Assembly (NCBI GenBank): GCA_035292425.1
Contig: DATDQD010000220.1
Location: 1-6,973, forward strand
Direction of reading: 5' to 3'
DNA length: 6,973 bases
From: SZUA-254 sp035292425
GTDB lineage: Bacteria > Bacteroidota > Ignavibacteria > UBA10030 > SZUA-254
Part shown: piece by piece, positions 1 to 6,937 of the stretch
How the letters are laid out: each line of letters begins with the position of its first letter
Numbering within the stretch: position 1 is the first letter of the stretch
Notes under the pieces: model-generated
What the model was told of the DNA's origin: nothing
Seen by the model: the letters and a program-made list of their open reading frames with translations, nothing else
The model's database searches: none
Program-made: the position numbers and the translations under genes

Positions 1-680
1 CAGAAAAAAACGTTCGCGTTTCACTCCGCCTGAGCTGCGACACGCTTCCCGACGTCGAACAGGCGAACGTGATCGGCGAGATCCGCGGAACGGAAAAACC
101 GGAGGAGGTCCTGGTCGTCGGCGGGCACCTCGACAGCTGGGACAAGGGGACCGGGGCGCACGACGACGGGGCGGGCTGCGTGCAGGCGATCGAGGCCCTG
201 CGGCTCATCAGGTCGGCGGGCCTGCGCCCGAAACGGACCATCCGCGCGGTTCTCTTCATCAATGAGGAAAACGGCCTTCGCGGCGCGGCCGACTACGCGG
301 AGCGCGACCGCGGGGATGAGAAGCACATCCTGGCCATGGAATCGGACGCGGGCGGGTTCACCCCGCGCGGATTCGGCGTGAGCACGGATCCCGCCATCAT
401 CAAACGGGATTCGGCCATTGTCGGGAAGATCGCGGCCTGGAGTTACCTCTTCGCGCCCATCGGCGCGGACAAAATCGGGGCGGGCGGCGGCGGCGCCGAC
501 ATCTCGACCCTCGGGCGTCTCGGCGTTCCCTGCGTGGGACTGAGGGTTGAGGGGCACCGGTACTTCGATTACCACCACTCCGACAACGACACATTCGACA
601 AGGTGAACGATCGTGAGCTGCACCTCGGGGCTTCCGCCATGGCCATCCTCCTGTACGTCATCGCCCAGGAGGGACTCTGA
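1..680 (+). CDS. M28 family metallopeptidase, carboxypeptidase Q-like (5' end missing)
   Basis: The reading frame is open from the left edge (first whole codon at position 3) to TGA at 678-680, giving the last 225 residues. This is the catalytic domain of an M28 di-zinc peptidase, which removes amino acids from peptides, normally outside the cytoplasm. Numbered from the Met codon at 69 (internal, probably not the true start), the site is complete: H20 in GGHLDSWD, D32 in AHDDGAG, catalytic E66 and zinc ligand E67 in INEENG, D93 in ESDAGG, and H170 in YHHSDNDT. Assignment of ligands follows the known family pattern. The AHDDGAG context resembles the carboxypeptidase Q (PGCP) branch. The signal peptide and any PA domain would lie upstream of the window. 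The next gene, 74 nt downstream, is a second M28 peptidase, suggesting a tandem pair. Family is certain; substrate is unknown. Confidence 0.93.
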   Translation, partial: EKNVRVSLRLSCDTLPDVEQANVIGEIRGTEKPEEVLVVGGHLDSWDKGTGAHDDGAGCVQAIEALRLIRSAGLRPKRTIRAVLFINEENGLRGAADYAERDRGDEKHILAMESDAGGFTPRGFGVSTDPAIIKRDSAIVGKIAAWSYLFAPIGADKIGAGGGGADISTLGRLGVPCVGLRVEGHRYFDYHHSDNDTFDKVNDRELHLGASAMAILLYVIAQEGL

Positions 681-754
681 GCCGCGGCCCGGGTATCATT
701 GAGCGTAACGCACCACAGAAGGTACTTCACCCTCCACAATCAGAAGAGGCTTTT

Positions 755-2374
755 ATGAAAACATCGCTACTCCTTCTCCTGGCACTGACCTGTCTCCTCG
801 CGGCGACGGTCCCGGCGCAGGAAAAGACCGACTCCGCGGCGATCGCCCGCATCATGGACGAGGGCATGAACCGTTCGAAGATCATGGACATCCTGAGCAA
901 CATGACCGACGTGTACGGACCGCGCCTGACCTGGTCGCCGGAACACCTGCAGGCGGCGAAATGGGCCGTGAAACAGTTCGGCGGATGGGGACTTGCCAGA
1001 CCGCACCTGGAGAGCGGCGAACCGCTCGGCCGCGGGTGGACCCTTCAACGGTATTCCGCCAACGTCATCGGGAAGCGCAACTTCCCGCTCATCTCGTTTC
1101 CGATGGCGTGGTCTCCCGGCGTAGAGGCCGCTGCGGAAGTGGTCTACCTCGACGCGACCACCGACAGCGCCCTCGACACCTACAGGGGTAAGCTGGGGGG
1201 CAAGTTCGTCCTCCTCGATCCGCCCCGCGACGTGAAAGCCCATTTCGAGCCCGAAGCGACCCGCGACGCGGATTCATCCCTCCTCGACCTGGCCAACGCC
1301 GACGACCCGGCGAACCGCAGGGGAGGGCGCAGGCAGAGATTCGAGCAGACTCCCGAGATGAAGCAGAGGGCCCTGGTGAACTACCGCAAGATGCAGCTCC
1401 TTGAGAAGGAGGGAGCCGCCGGCATCCTCAGGATCAGCCGCGGTGACGGAGGGAATATTTTCGTCGGGGGCGCCAGCGCGGCCTATCATCCCGACACTCC
1501 GTTCACAAAGCGCGTGGGCGTGCATGACCCGAAGGCGCCAAAGATCCTCCCGCAGGTGGCGGTCGGCGCGGAACACTACAACCGGCTGGTCCGGATGATT
1601 AAAAAAGGCGAGAAACCCCGACTTGAAATGAACCTGGAGGTTTCCTTCGGCAAGGTCGACTCCCTGTACAACGTGATCGCCGAGATTCCCGGAACCGACC
1701 TCGCCGACGAGGTGGTGATGCTCGGAGGTCACTTCGACTCGTGGCACGGCGGGACCGGCGCGACGGACGACGCCACGGGATGCGCGACGGCGATGGAGGC
1801 CGTCCGGATTCTGACGGCGCTCGACCTCAGGCCCCGGCGCACCATCCGCGTCGCGCTCTGGGACGGCGAGGAGCAGGGGCTGAACGGATCGGAAGCCTAC
1901 GTCAAGGCCCATTTCGGCAGCAGGCAGGCGCAGGCGGACGGACAGGGAGAGCTGAAACTGCTCCCCGAGGCGGAGAAGTTTTCGGTCTATTTCAACCACG
2001 ACAACGGCACCGGGAAACTGCGCGGGGTGTATCTGCAGGGGAACGAGGCAGCGCGGAAGATCTTCCGTTCCTGGCTGGCTCCCTTCGATTCTCTCGGCGC
2101 GAGCACGCTCTCGCTCGCCAACACCGGCGGCACCGACCATCTTTCCTTCGACGCCATCGGCCTGCCCGGGTTCCAGTTCATCCAGGACCAGATCGAGTAC
2201 AGCACGCGGACCCACCACTCGACGATGGACGTCTACGACCGGGTCCAGGAAGCGGACATGAAGCAGGCGGCCGTCATCATGGCCACATTCGCGTACCACG
2301 CGGCCATGCGGGACGAGAAATTCCCCCGAAAAGAGATGCCGAAGCCGCGCCCGCAGATGCCCGGCAGCAATTAA
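755..2374 (+). CDS. Secreted M28 family metallopeptidase with PA domain
   Basis: This complete 539-residue protein is an exported di-zinc aminopeptidase or carboxypeptidase-type enzyme. Residues 1-21 form a signal peptide (MKT, a Leu-rich core, then VPA before Q22), so it should be periplasmic or secreted. C13 is a poor lipobox match. About residues 123-300 look like an inserted PA (protease-associated) domain, with KFVLLDPP near 150 and EKEGAAGILRISRG at 217-230. The M28 site follows: H326 (GGHFDSWHGG), D338 (ATDDATG), catalytic E372 and zinc ligand E373 (DGEEQG), D416 (NHDNGTG) and H488 (THHSTMD). The Lys/Pro-rich tail at 522-536 is probably disordered. The ATG at 755 is preferred because AGAGG at 745-749 precedes it by 5 nt and it exposes the signal peptide. 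It is a divergent paralogue of the gene to its left and ends just before a strong terminator. Substrate unknown. Confidence 0.95.
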   Translation: MKTSLLLLLALTCLLAATVPAQEKTDSAAIARIMDEGMNRSKIMDILSNMTDVYGPRLTWSPEHLQAAKWAVKQFGGWGLARPHLESGEPLGRGWTLQRYSANVIGKRNFPLISFPMAWSPGVEAAAEVVYLDATTDSALDTYRGKLGGKFVLLDPPRDVKAHFEPEATRDADSSLLDLANADDPANRRGGRRQRFEQTPEMKQRALVNYRKMQLLEKEGAAGILRISRGDGGNIFVGGASAAYHPDTPFTKRVGVHDPKAPKILPQVAVGAEHYNRLVRMIKKGEKPRLEMNLEVSFGKVDSLYNVIAEIPGTDLADEVVMLGGHFDSWHGGTGATDDATGCATAMEAVRILTALDLRPRRTIRVALWDGEEQGLNGSEAYVKAHFGSRQAQADGQGELKLLPEAEKFSVYFNHDNGTGKLRGVYLQGNEAARKIFRSWLAPFDSLGASTLSLANTGGTDHLSFDAIGLPGFQFIQDQIEYSTRTHHSTMDVYDRVQEADMKQAAVIMATFAYHAAMRDEKFPRKEMPKPRPQMPGSN

Positions 2375-2390
2375 CCTTCACGGAACAGTT

Positions 2391-2420
2391 CAGGGGCTCC
2401 CCCCGGGGCCCCTGTTTTTT
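2391..2420 (+). terminator. Rho-independent terminator of the M28 gene pair
   Basis: The arms CAGGGGCTCC (2391-2400) and GGGGCCCCTG (2405-2414) form a 10-bp GC-rich stem with one T-G wobble and a CCCC loop. Six T residues follow directly at 2415-2420. It starts 16 nt after the peptidase stop codon, so it separates the peptidase genes from the kinase-mtnA-recO unit. Confidence 0.92.
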
Positions 2421-2469
2421 CCATTCTCTCCGCCGGAAAGTGGTGCATCGGAATGCCCGATTTCGTACA

Positions 2470-2499
2470 TTGGGTGTGAAATTCCGCCCGTTCAATAAT
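2470..2499 (+). promoter_or_regulatory. Possible sigma70-type promoter for the kinase-mtnA-recO unit
   Basis: TTGGGT (2470-2475) and AATAAT (2494-2499) are 18 nt apart and match the -35 and -10 consensus at 3 and 5 of 6 positions. They lie between the terminator and the kinase start, where a promoter is expected. The -10-like box is AT-rich in a GC-rich setting. The match is modest and the organism's consensus is unknown, so the exact boxes are uncertain. Confidence 0.35.
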
Positions 2500-2516
2500 T
2501 CCATCGAGAGTGTGCT

Positions 2517-3443
2517 GTGAGTCTCCTGGTCGTCGGATCCCTCGGCATAGACACCATCGAAACGCCCTTCGGCCGGGTCGAGAACGTGCTCGGCGGTTCG
2601 GCCACATACATCTCCACCGCCGCGAGCTACTTCGCCGCGCCGGTACGGCTCGTGGGCGTGGTCGGGAACGACTTCCCCGGCGAGCATATGCAGTTTCTCG
2701 AGAGCCGGGAGATCGACCTCGAGGGACTCCAGGTCGACAGAAACGGAAAAACGTTCCGGTGGGGGGGCAGATACCACTACGACCTGAACAGCCGCGACAC
2801 GCTGTACACGGAACTGAACGTCTTCGAGAAATTCAATCCCATCATTCCCGAATCGTACAAGAAAACCGCCTACGTCTGCCTCGGGAACATCGATCCCGAT
2901 CTCCAGCGGAGGGTCCTCGAACAGATCACGCGGCCGAGGCTGGTGGTCGGCGACACCATGAATTTCTGGATCAGCGGGAAGATGGATTCGCTCCGGACGA
3001 CGATGAAACTGCTCGACGTGCTGATCCTGAACGACGCGGAGGCGAGGGAGATGACCCGGGAGGCGAATCTGATCCGGGCCGCGAAGGCGATCATCAGGAT
3101 GGGGCCGAAGATCGTGGTCATCAAGAAGGGGGAGCACGGCGCCATGATGGTCACCGAACAGACCATCTTTTCCGCGCCCGCCTACCCGCTCGAGACCATC
3201 AACGACCCCACGGGGGCCGGCGACGCGTTCGCCGGGGGATTCACCGGGTGGATCGCCCGCACCGACGACCTGTCGGAGAATAATATCAAGCGCGCCGTCA
3301 TTTACGGAAGCACGCTCGCCTCGTTCTGCGTCGAACGGTTCAGCCTCGACCGGTTCAATGATCTGACGTACCTGGAAATCCAGGATCGGTTCCGCGAATT
3401 CCGGGAACTGTCCCGGTTCGACGAAGAGCTGGCCTCCTCCTGA
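2517..3443 (+). CDS. PfkB-family (ribokinase-like) sugar or nucleoside kinase
   Basis: This 308-residue protein has the usual length for a ribokinase-fold kinase, which phosphorylates a sugar or nucleoside hydroxyl with ATP in the cytoplasm. D12 in GSLGIDTIETPFG and the glycine pair G26-G27 in LGGSATYIS sit where the family binds substrate. N172-D173-A174-E175 fits the NxxE motif involved in Mg/phosphate binding. DPTGAGDAFAGGF (from D230) is the PfkB signature, with D236 as the catalytic base. The start is GTG at 2517, preceded by the weak SD-like GAGAG at 2506-2510 (6-nt gap). It follows a terminator, so it likely begins a transcript, and mtnA starts 5 nt after its stop. That linkage suggests a methylthioribose, 5-deoxyribose or nucleoside salvage substrate. 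This is inference; sequence motifs alone do not fix the substrate. Confidence 0.93.
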   Translation: MSLLVVGSLGIDTIETPFGRVENVLGGSATYISTAASYFAAPVRLVGVVGNDFPGEHMQFLESREIDLEGLQVDRNGKTFRWGGRYHYDLNSRDTLYTELNVFEKFNPIIPESYKKTAYVCLGNIDPDLQRRVLEQITRPRLVVGDTMNFWISGKMDSLRTTMKLLDVLILNDAEAREMTREANLIRAAKAIIRMGPKIVVIKKGEHGAMMVTEQTIFSAPAYPLETINDPTGAGDAFAGGFTGWIARTDDLSENNIKRAVIYGSTLASFCVERFSLDRFNDLTYLEIQDRFREFRELSRFDEELASS

Positions 3444-3448
3444 CCCCC

Positions 3449-4486
3449 ATGAAAACGATTGAGTGGCGAGACGGGAAAGTTCGCTTCCTCGATCAGACCC
3501 GCCTGCCCGGGGACGAAACCTGCATCGAGACGACGGATTATCGCGTCATCGCGGACGCCATCCGTGCGCTGAAAATCCGCGGGGCGCCGCTGATCGGCAT
3601 CGCGGCGGCGTACGGCGTTGCGCTCGCCGCGCAATATCCTCCCGATGCCGCCTCGCCGGAAGACCACCTTGCCGGCGCCATCGGGCATCTCGGCGCGACT
3701 CGTCCCACCGCCGTCAACCTTTTCCGGGCCCTCGACCGGATGAACGGCGCGCTTCGCGGCCATGCGGGCGAGTCGGACCTGGCCCGGCGCGCGCTCGCGG
3801 AGGCCCGCGCAATCCACACCGAGGACGAGGCGATGTGCCGGGCGATCGGAAGCCATGGGCAGGCGCTGATTCCCGATCCCGCGGTCATCCTCACGCACTG
3901 TAACGCGGGCGCGCTCGCCACGGGGGGGATCGGAACCGCCATCGGCGTGATCGTGTCGGCGGCAGCGGCGGGGAAAAAGGTCAGAGTCTATGCGGGGGAA
4001 ACCCGTCCGCTTTTCCAGGGAGCCCGGCTGACCGCCTGGGAATTGCAGAAGGCCGGCATCGACGTCACCGTCATCACCGACAGCACCGTGCCCTGGCTGA
4101 TGTCGAGGTCGCGGATCGACGCGGTGATTATCGGCGCCGACCGTATCGCCGCTAACGGGGACGTCGCGAACAAGATCGGTTCGTACGGGATCGCCCGCGC
4201 GGCCGCGGACCACGGCGTCCCGTTCTATGTCGCGGCCCCTTCAACGACGATCGACGTGTCGATTGCCACGGGTGCGGAAATCCCGATCGAGGAACGCTCC
4301 GCATCGGACGTGGCCGAGTGGGCCGGGACCAGGCTTGCTCCTTCCGGGACCGCCATCTGGGCCCCGGCGTTCGACGTCACTCCCGCTCGTTATGTCACGG
4401 CGATCATCACGGAATCGGGCGTGCACGGGCCCCCCTATGCGTTCATCGCGCCGCCGCGCGGCCCGGTACGGAAGGGTGGGCCGTGA
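3449..4486 (+). CDS. mtnA: S-methyl-5-thioribose-1-phosphate isomerase
   Basis: MtnA converts the aldose methylthioribose-1-phosphate to the ketose methylthioribulose-1-phosphate in the methionine salvage pathway (cytoplasm). The 345-residue length fits the family. Hallmarks are RGAPLIG from R44, a TAVNLFRALDRM segment, HCNAGALAT with catalytic C151, ETRPLFQGARLTAWEL, and GADRIAANGDVANKIG with catalytic D231. C151 and D231 match C160 and D240 of the Bacillus enzyme in context and in their 80-residue spacing. PIEER and APAFDVTP near the C-terminus are also typical, and separate it from eIF2B subunits. The ATG at 3449 gives a standard N-terminus (MKTIEWRDGKV). It lies 5 nt after the kinase stop, and the intervening CCCCC is not a ribosome binding site, so translation is probably coupled to the kinase. 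Its stop overlaps the recO start. No other methionine salvage gene is in the window. The 5-deoxyribose shunt is an alternative or additional role. Confidence 0.97.
   Translation: MKTIEWRDGKVRFLDQTRLPGDETCIETTDYRVIADAIRALKIRGAPLIGIAAAYGVALAAQYPPDAASPEDHLAGAIGHLGATRPTAVNLFRALDRMNGALRGHAGESDLARRALAEARAIHTEDEAMCRAIGSHGQALIPDPAVILTHCNAGALATGGIGTAIGVIVSAAAAGKKVRVYAGETRPLFQGARLTAWELQKAGIDVTVITDSTVPWLMSRSRIDAVIIGADRIAANGDVANKIGSYGIARAAADHGVPFYVAAPSTTIDVSIATGAEIPIEERSASDVAEWAGTRLAPSGTAIWAPAFDVTPARYVTAIITESGVHGPPYAFIAPPRGPVRKGGP
4470..4485 (+). promoter_or_regulatory. RBS and GTG start of recO inside the end of mtnA
   Basis: The purine-rich GGAAGGG at 4470-4476 lies 6 nt before GTG at 4483-4485. That GTG overlaps the mtnA TGA (4484-4486) as GTGA. 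It decides the recO start: the protein from here begins SAIVTTNAVVLRS, as RecO does, whereas an in-frame ATG at 4318 would add 55 residues that lie entirely over mtnA. Confidence 0.75.
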
Positions 4487-5301
4487 GCGCCATCGTCACC
4501 ACCAACGCCGTGGTGCTGCGGAGCGTGAAATTCCAGGAGTCGAGCAGGATCGTGACCTTCTACACGGAACGGTTCGGCCGCCTCGCGGGCATCGTGAAGG
4601 GCGCCAGGAGGAGCCCGGGCAGGTTCGGATCCTCGCTCCAGCCGATGTCCCAGGTCTCGGTGGTCGTCTACAGGAAACCGGGCCGGGAGGTGCAGACCGT
4701 GTCGCAGTGTGACCTCGCTATCGCCTACCGCCGCATCCCCCTGGACCTCGGAAGGATGGCCGTCGGCCTCCAGATGGTTGAACTCGTCACGATGATTACC
4801 CACGACGAGGAAGAAAACCGCCCTCTCTACGACCTCCTCTCCGGCTCGCTCCGCGAACTCGACGGAGAATCCGACCCCGGGTGGATGCTCCTCTATCATT
4901 TTGAAATCCGGCTTGCCTCGATCCTCGGGTTCCGTCCCGATTTCGCGAACTGCGCGGGGTGCGGACGGCCGTACGCGGAAGGGACGACCGTTGGCGTGAT
5001 GGTCAGGCTCGACATCGAGCGGGGAGGGCCGCTCTGCCGGGACTGCGATTCTCCCGGGAGGCGCTGCGTCCTCGTCTCGGACCCGGAACTTCAACTGCTG
5101 AAGGAGCTCGCGGTACGCTCCCCGGCACCCGGTCCGGCCGCGCCCGTCAAAGTCCCCGAACGAAGCGAACGAATCGAAAAGTTCCTCTTCGATTTTTACA
5201 CCTTCCACCTGCCGGGGTTCCGGAGGCTCCGGTCTGGAGAGGTCTTCCGCAAAGTGGGCGAAAATCAACCCGGAAAAACCCCTGAATCCGGGAACTCTTG
5301 A
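4483..5301 (+). CDS. recO: DNA repair protein RecO
   Basis: RecO is a mediator of RecFOR recombinational repair: it anneals single strands and, with RecR, loads RecA onto SSB-coated DNA. The 272-residue length is typical. Residues about 5-80 form the N-terminal OB fold, starting TNAVVLRSVKFQESSRIVTF and continuing through GRLAGIVKGARR. A helical region follows, with a zinc-finger insertion: C157 and C160 in NCAGCG, C185 and C188 in LCRDC. These four Cys are intact, as in many bacterial RecO proteins, whereas E. coli RecO lacks the finger. The FLFDFYTFHLPGFRRLRS segment is typical of the C-terminus. The GTG start at 4483 overlaps mtnA by 3 nt, implying translational coupling. The function is unrelated to mtnA, so the linkage is probably transcriptional convenience. 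Confidence 0.95.
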   Translation: MSAIVTTNAVVLRSVKFQESSRIVTFYTERFGRLAGIVKGARRSPGRFGSSLQPMSQVSVVVYRKPGREVQTVSQCDLAIAYRRIPLDLGRMAVGLQMVELVTMITHDEEENRPLYDLLSGSLRELDGESDPGWMLLYHFEIRLASILGFRPDFANCAGCGRPYAEGTTVGVMVRLDIERGGPLCRDCDSPGRRCVLVSDPELQLLKELAVRSPAPGPAAPVKVPERSERIEKFLFDFYTFHLPGFRRLRSGEVFRKVGENQPGKTPESGNS

Positions 5302-5357
5302 AACAAATTTTTGGTATTATCAGTATATATTGTCATATCATCATTCGGAGACAGGAA
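5298..5357 (+). promoter_or_regulatory. AT-rich leader of the HtrA gene, possible promoter
   Basis: Of the 57 nt at 5301-5357 only 16 are G or C (28%), a sharp drop from the coding sequence on both sides. It contains TTGAAA at 5298-5303, which overlaps the recO stop, and several TATA-like words (TATTAT at 5315-5320, TATATT at 5326-5331). No pair has ideal 17-nt spacing: TTGAAA to TATATT is 22 nt. The composition suggests an independent promoter or an unstructured leader for the protease gene, but I cannot fix the boxes. Confidence 0.35.
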
Positions 5358-5360
5358 ATG
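5347..5360 (+). promoter_or_regulatory. RBS that sets the HtrA start
   Basis: GGAG at 5347-5350 lies 7 nt before ATG at 5358-5360. This favours the ATG over the in-frame TTG at 5298, which overlaps recO and would add 20 residues (ending IIIRRQE) that look like translated leader. The next Met codon at 5376 has no such site before it. Confidence 0.8.
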
Positions 5361-6887
5361 TTGAATTCATCGGTAATGAAAGCCGTATTTCTCATTTTCA
5401 TCGGGATCATCTTCGGTGTGGTGATGGTCTCGAATTTTCGTGGCGTCGTCGCCCCCGGGCTGGCGGAAGAACGGGATGTGACCATCGGGGCGCCGTCCCA
5501 GCTCAAGAACGGGCAGGCCGATAACCGCGCGCTCAACAAAGCCTTCGTGGACGTCAACAAGGCAGTGACTCCCACGGTCGTCAGCATCACCGTTCTGACC
5601 AAACCGGAGGAGAGGTCGGGGCAGATGAACGAATTTTTCCACTTCTTCGGTCCCGATAACGGCGACGGTGGGGGTGAGCCGAGCCAGGGGGCCGGTTCCG
5701 GCGTCATTATCAACCCCGAAGGATATATCCTCACCAACAACCATGTCGTGAAAGACGCCCAGGAGGACCGCGTGGAAGTGATCCTCAACGACAACCGGAA
5801 GCTGAAGGCGAAGATCATCGGGACCGATCCCTCGACGGACCTCGCGATCATCAAGGTCGACGGAAAGGACCTTCCGACCGCGTCGCTCGGGAATTCCGAC
5901 GAACTCGAAGTGGGCGAGTGGGTGGTGGCCATCGGCAATCCCCTCGGCCTGAACTCGACCGTCACCGCAGGCATCGTGAGCGCCATCGGCAGGTCGCAGA
6001 TCGGCGTGATCCGGGACAACGACGGGTACGCCATCGAGAATTTCATCCAGACGGACGCGGCCATCAATCCCGGGAACAGCGGCGGGCCGCTCGTCGACCT
6101 GAACGGCGACGTCATCGGGATCAACACGGCCATCGCCACGACCAACGCGAGATACCAGGGATACGGTTTCGCGATCCCGATCAACCTCGCGAAAACCGTT
6201 GCCGCCGACCTCATCAGGTACGGCGAGGTGAAGCGCGGCTATATCGGGGTGAGGATCACCGGGGTGGACGAGGTCACGGCAAAATCGATCGGCCTCGACG
6301 GCGCGCGGGGCGTCATGATCCAGAGTCTCGAGACCGCCGGCGCCGGCGAATCGGCGGGGCTCGAGCCGGGCGACGTGATCCTGTCGGTGGACGGGAAGAA
6401 GGTGAATGCCGCGAACGAACTGCAGAGCCTGATCGCCAGGAAGCATCCGGGCGACAGGGTGGTCCTCGAGGTCTTCCGGGACACTCGGGCGACGGAGAAG
6501 ACCGTGACGCTCAAATCAAGGACCCCATCCGCGCGCCAGGTTACGGACCTCGATCCGAAGAACGGGGACGACCCCCGCAACGACCGGACGGCGACATCGA
6601 TGAACCTCGAAAAACTCGGGATGAAAATTTCCGAACTCACCTCCCGCGAGAAGACGGACCTCGACGTCGAGCACGGCATCCGCATCACCGCCGTGACGCG
6701 CTACACCGAAGCCTTCGAACGCGGCCTTCAGGCGGGGGACGTCATCACCGATGCGGACCGGAAGCCGATCCGCTCCACGGCCGAATTCAAGTCGATCCTG
6801 GATGCGCGCGGGAAGGGGGATGCGATCCTCCTCAGGGTGGTGAAACGCTCGGCCGGGTCATCCTTCGTGGCGATCCAGATCCCCTGA
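5358..6887 (+). CDS. htrA: HtrA/Deg family periplasmic serine protease with two PDZ domains
   Basis: This 509-residue trypsin-like protease and chaperone degrades or refolds damaged envelope proteins. Residues 8-25 are a hydrophobic signal or anchor segment without an obvious cleavage site, so it may stay tethered to the inner membrane, facing the periplasm. The protease domain (about 45-290) has the full triad: H129 in TNNHVV, D161 in STDLAI and S241 in GNSGGPL. The LA loop is short and rich in Gly and Asp (FFGPDNGDGGGE). PDZ1 spans about 295-377 (GYIGVRI carboxylate-binding loop, then AGLEPGDVILSVDG), and a more diverged PDZ2 about 415-509 (LGMKI, then GLQAGDVITDADRKPI), so the plan is DegP/DegQ-like. 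A charged linker of about 35 residues rich in Asp, Arg and Asn joins them. The gene follows recO by 56 nt and could be read through from it or have its own promoter in the AT-rich leader. Family certain; the DegP, DegQ or MucD subtype is not. Confidence 0.96.
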   Translation: MLNSSVMKAVFLIFIGIIFGVVMVSNFRGVVAPGLAEERDVTIGAPSQLKNGQADNRALNKAFVDVNKAVTPTVVSITVLTKPEERSGQMNEFFHFFGPDNGDGGGEPSQGAGSGVIINPEGYILTNNHVVKDAQEDRVEVILNDNRKLKAKIIGTDPSTDLAIIKVDGKDLPTASLGNSDELEVGEWVVAIGNPLGLNSTVTAGIVSAIGRSQIGVIRDNDGYAIENFIQTDAAINPGNSGGPLVDLNGDVIGINTAIATTNARYQGYGFAIPINLAKTVAADLIRYGEVKRGYIGVRITGVDEVTAKSIGLDGARGVMIQSLETAGAGESAGLEPGDVILSVDGKKVNAANELQSLIARKHPGDRVVLEVFRDTRATEKTVTLKSRTPSARQVTDLDPKNGDDPRNDRTATSMNLEKLGMKISELTSREKTDLDVEHGIRITAVTRYTEAFERGLQAGDVITDADRKPIRSTAEFKSILDARGKGDAILLRVVKRSAGSSFVAIQIP

Positions 6888-6909
6888 GCGCGAAACCCGC
6901 CATGGAATG

Positions 6910-6937
6910 AAAAAAGCCCCGGCATCGCGCAGGGGTT
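6910..6937 (-). terminator. Weak terminator-like hairpin for a converging gene
   Basis: Read on the - strand, CCCC (6935-6932) pairs with GGGG (6920-6917). A 1x1 mismatch and a 2-bp GC extension close a 5-nt loop, and after one C comes a run of six T (complement of A6910-6915). This is the orientation of a terminator for a gene entering from the right. The stem is short and imperfect. On the + strand there is no T-tract, so it would not efficiently end the htrA transcript. Confidence 0.35.

Noticed and set aside
681..754. Promoter between the two M28 genes (TTGAGC at 699-704)
   Set aside because: No acceptable -10 box at 16-18 nt; the two genes may simply be co-transcribed.
1274..2299. Long - strand open frame (341 codons) opposite the second M28 gene
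   Set aside because: It lies antisense to a gene with a full set of catalytic motifs, its translation shows no recognisable domain and is rich in Arg, Val and Gly, and long antisense frames are expected in high-GC DNA.
2447..2461. Small inverted repeat ATCGG-AATGC-CCGAT upstream of the kinase, considered as an operator or riboswitch stem
   Set aside because: Only 5 bp with no second copy and no recognisable riboswitch core; such a repeat is expected by chance. In particular I see no SAM riboswitch features despite the nearby mtnA.
1741..2520. + strand open frame (259 codons) overlapping the end of the peptidase gene, the terminator and the kinase start
   Set aside because: It runs out of frame through the peptidase and through an intrinsic terminator; the product is Arg-rich with no motif.
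3302..4213. Long - strand open frame (303 codons) opposite mtnA
   Set aside because: Low-complexity Arg/Asp/Gly translation with no motif, and opposite a clear mtnA; a composition artefact.
4318..4482. N-terminal extension of recO from ATG 4318
   Set aside because: The extra 55 residues lie wholly within mtnA, do not look like RecO, and a better start (GTG 4483 with SD and stop-start overlap) exists.
5298..5357. N-terminal extension of HtrA from TTG 5298
   Set aside because: It overlaps recO, has no SD, and translates an AT-rich leader; ATG 5358 has GGAG at good spacing.
5367..6446. Long - strand open frame (359 codons) opposite htrA
   Set aside because: No domain, and the + strand encodes an intact catalytic triad across the same bases.
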